44,304 nt of DNA from an uncultured Acidocella sp. (GTDB lineage Bacteria; Pseudomonadota; Alphaproteobacteria; Acetobacterales; Acetobacteraceae): the NCBI RefSeq assembly GCF_946222605.1, contig NZ_CAMIIE010000028.1:1-44304 (forward strand). Reading direction: 5' to 3'. Under the pieces are notes generated by a model that was not told the DNA's origin, made no database searches, and worked only from the letters and a program-made list of their open reading frames with translations. Within the stretch, counting starts at the first letter, position 1; every line of letters begins with the position of its first letter. Shown piece after piece: positions 43,396 through 44,304 of this stretch. A program made the translations under genes and the position numbers.

Positions 43396-44055
43396 ATGAC
43401 CGACACCCTTCTGCACACCGCCGGAATCCAGGGCATCAAAATTCCGGACAGCACGCTCGGCCGCGCCATTACCGCATTCATCCGCGACACCGAGACCGAA
43501 CTGCTCTTCAACCATTCCAGCCGCGTCTACTTCTTCGGCGCACTCGCCGGCCAACAGCGCAACCTGAGCTTTAACCACGAGCTGCTTTATGCTGCGGCAA
43601 TGTTCCACGATGTCGGGCTGATGGAGGCGCACAGCAGCAAGCATCTGCGCTTCGAGGTCGACGGCGCCAACGCGGCGCGTGATTTCCTCAAGAGCTACAA
43701 CCTCGACCCTTCCGACATCGAGAAGGTCTGGGCCGGTATCGCGCTGCACACCACGCCGGGTGTGCCGGAATTCATGCATCCTGTGATCGCGCTCACCACC
43801 GCCGGCGTCGAAATGGACGTGCTCGGCCTCACCTACGACAAATATGACGAGTCCGCCCGCGAGGCTGTCGTCGCCGCCTTTCCGCGCACGCCGAATTTCA
43901 AGGAAGACATTATCGATGCCTTCTATAACGGCATCAAGCACAAGCCCGATACGACCTTCGGGAATGTGAAGGCTGACGTGATCGCGGACAAGGAGCCACA
44001 CTTTCACAAAGGCAACTTTTGCTCGGTAATCCGTCAATCTAAATGGAAGGCGTAG
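43396..44055 (+). CDS. HD-domain hydrolase (cyanamide hydratase-like), second copy
   Basis: 219 aa from the ATG at 43396, with AGGAG eight bases upstream. The HD signature FNHSSRVYFFG, the AMFHDVGL segment and the IALHTTPGV segment match the paralogue at 12649, and the C-terminal KADVIADKEPHFHKGNFCSV is almost identical. It lies 23 bp after the catalase frame, the same order as the first copy. The frame and metal-binding residues are intact even though the upstream catalase is interrupted. A hairpin terminator follows. Confidence 0.87.
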   Translation: MTDTLLHTAGIQGIKIPDSTLGRAITAFIRDTETELLFNHSSRVYFFGALAGQQRNLSFNHELLYAAAMFHDVGLMEAHSSKHLRFEVDGANAARDFLKSYNLDPSDIEKVWAGIALHTTPGVPEFMHPVIALTTAGVEMDVLGLTYDKYDESAREAVVAAFPRTPNFKEDIIDAFYNGIKHKPDTTFGNVKADVIADKEPHFHKGNFCSVIRQSKWKA

Positions 44056-44060
44056 GATTC

Positions 44061-44086
44061 GGGAGCCCGGAGAAAGCCGGGCTCCC
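44061..44086 (+). terminator. Terminator of the second catalase-HD pair
   Basis: GGGAGCCCGG (44061-44070) and CCGGGCTCCC (44077-44086) form a perfect 10-bp GC-rich stem with a 6-nt loop, six bases after the HD stop codon. No clear T-run follows. Confidence 0.7.
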
Positions 44087-44095
44087 GGGTAATCC

Positions 44096-44112
44096 CCCCG
44101 TTTTTAACGGGG
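44096..44112. terminator. Short hairpin between the HD gene and IS3
   Basis: CCCCG (44096-44100) and CGGGG (44108-44112) enclose a 7-nt loop. It is close to the IS3 end and could terminate either strand. It is weak on its own. Confidence 0.4.
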
Positions 44113-44127
44113 CTTATTTGTAGAACT

Positions 44128-44304
44128 TCACGCGGAAAGTTTCAGTTTCTGGGCGGGTGTGATCCCACCTAAAGCCATATTGGGTCGTTCGTTGTGGTAC
44201 GTCCATAGCCATTGCGTGGCGTAATTCTGGGCCTCCTCTATGCTACTGGTGATATACTGGTCGAGCCATTCATGCCGGACGGTACGGTTATATCGTTCGA
44301 TATA
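44128..44304 (-). CDS. IS3-family transposase, C-terminal part, runs off the window
   Basis: The minus strand encodes the end of an IS3-type integrase: RYNRTVRHEWLDQY, then a TYHNERPNMALGGITPAQKL segment and a TGA at 44128-44130. The rest lies beyond the window, so completeness cannot be judged. Confidence 0.88.
   Translation of the reverse strand, partial: YIERYNRTVRHEWLDQYITSSIEEAQNYATQWLWTYHNERPNMALGGITPAQKLKLSA

Noticed and set aside
1..44304. CRISPR array, tRNA or rRNA genes
   Set aside because: No regularly spaced direct repeats, cloverleaf-like segments or rRNA signatures were noticed while reading the window; a tRNA scan was not possible.

Overview
This 44.3 kb window looks like accessory DNA of a high-GC, Gram-negative alphaproteobacterium. 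I infer an Acetobacteraceae-type acidophile or acetic-acid bacterium. The reasons are the FixL/FixJ-style kinases and regulators, a three-gene molybdenum aldehyde-type dehydrogenase with a triheme cytochrome c, an RND efflux set with a NodT lipoprotein, and a high density of IS630 and IS3 debris. The assignment rests on recalled family knowledge, not a search. Several intergenic stretches (about 2.7-3.2, 4.0-4.85, 25.4-25.8 and 33.6-34.5 kb) are clearly more AT-rich than the genes, and a DUF932 fragment at 27.4-27.6 kb suggests plasmid or island ancestry.

Layout. 0.2-6.4 kb, all on the minus strand: a carboxymuconolactone-decarboxylase-like protein, a crotonase, an MDR-type oxidoreductase, a methyltransferase, and an AraC regulator upstream of an alpha/beta hydrolase. 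6.5-10.9 kb is a signalling block: an orphan BRO-N protein, a lone winged-helix DNA-binding protein followed by a degenerate HisKA_2-type kinase remnant, a receiver-only regulator, an intact PAS histidine kinase and a FixJ-like regulator. 11.2-13.3 kb: catalase plus an HD-domain hydrolase, then an AraC regulator. 14.3-20.8 kb: a tripartite RND efflux system (NodT outer-membrane lipoprotein divergent from TetR, adaptor and pump), with a near-identical 30-bp operator-like element at both promoters. 20.9-25.4 kb: an SDR, then two overlapping membrane kinases, one intact and one with its phospho-acceptor and ATP-binding residues lost. 25.8-27.6 kb: a small lipoprotein, a decayed IS630 element and the DUF932 gene it truncated.

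28.0-33.6 kb is a seven-gene minus-strand nitrile hydratase operon: CobW-type GTPase, DUF1097 membrane protein, NHase beta, NHase alpha (cobalt-type CTLCSC motif), accessory protein, GlxA-type regulator and NhlF-type Co/Ni permease. 34.6-38.5 kb encodes the Mo dehydrogenase (2Fe-2S subunit, Tat-exported Mo subunit, triheme cytochrome c); a convergent xdhC beside it is cut by an IS630 element. 38.9-40.4 kb is IS630 plus two back-to-back IS3 fragments. 40.6-44.1 kb holds a second GlxA regulator and a second catalase-HD pair, in which the catalase has an in-frame stop. The window ends inside an IS3-family transposase.

Themes. Carbon-nitrogen triple-bond chemistry recurs: nitrile hydratase, HD proteins resembling cyanamide hydratase, and two GlxA regulators whose N-terminal fold is shared with isonitrile hydratase. 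Hydrogen peroxide defence is duplicated. Two degenerate histidine kinases sit next to intact signalling proteins. The most novel-looking items are the intact/degenerate kinase pair, the duplicated catalase-HD module, and the DUF1097 protein inside a nitrile hydratase operon.
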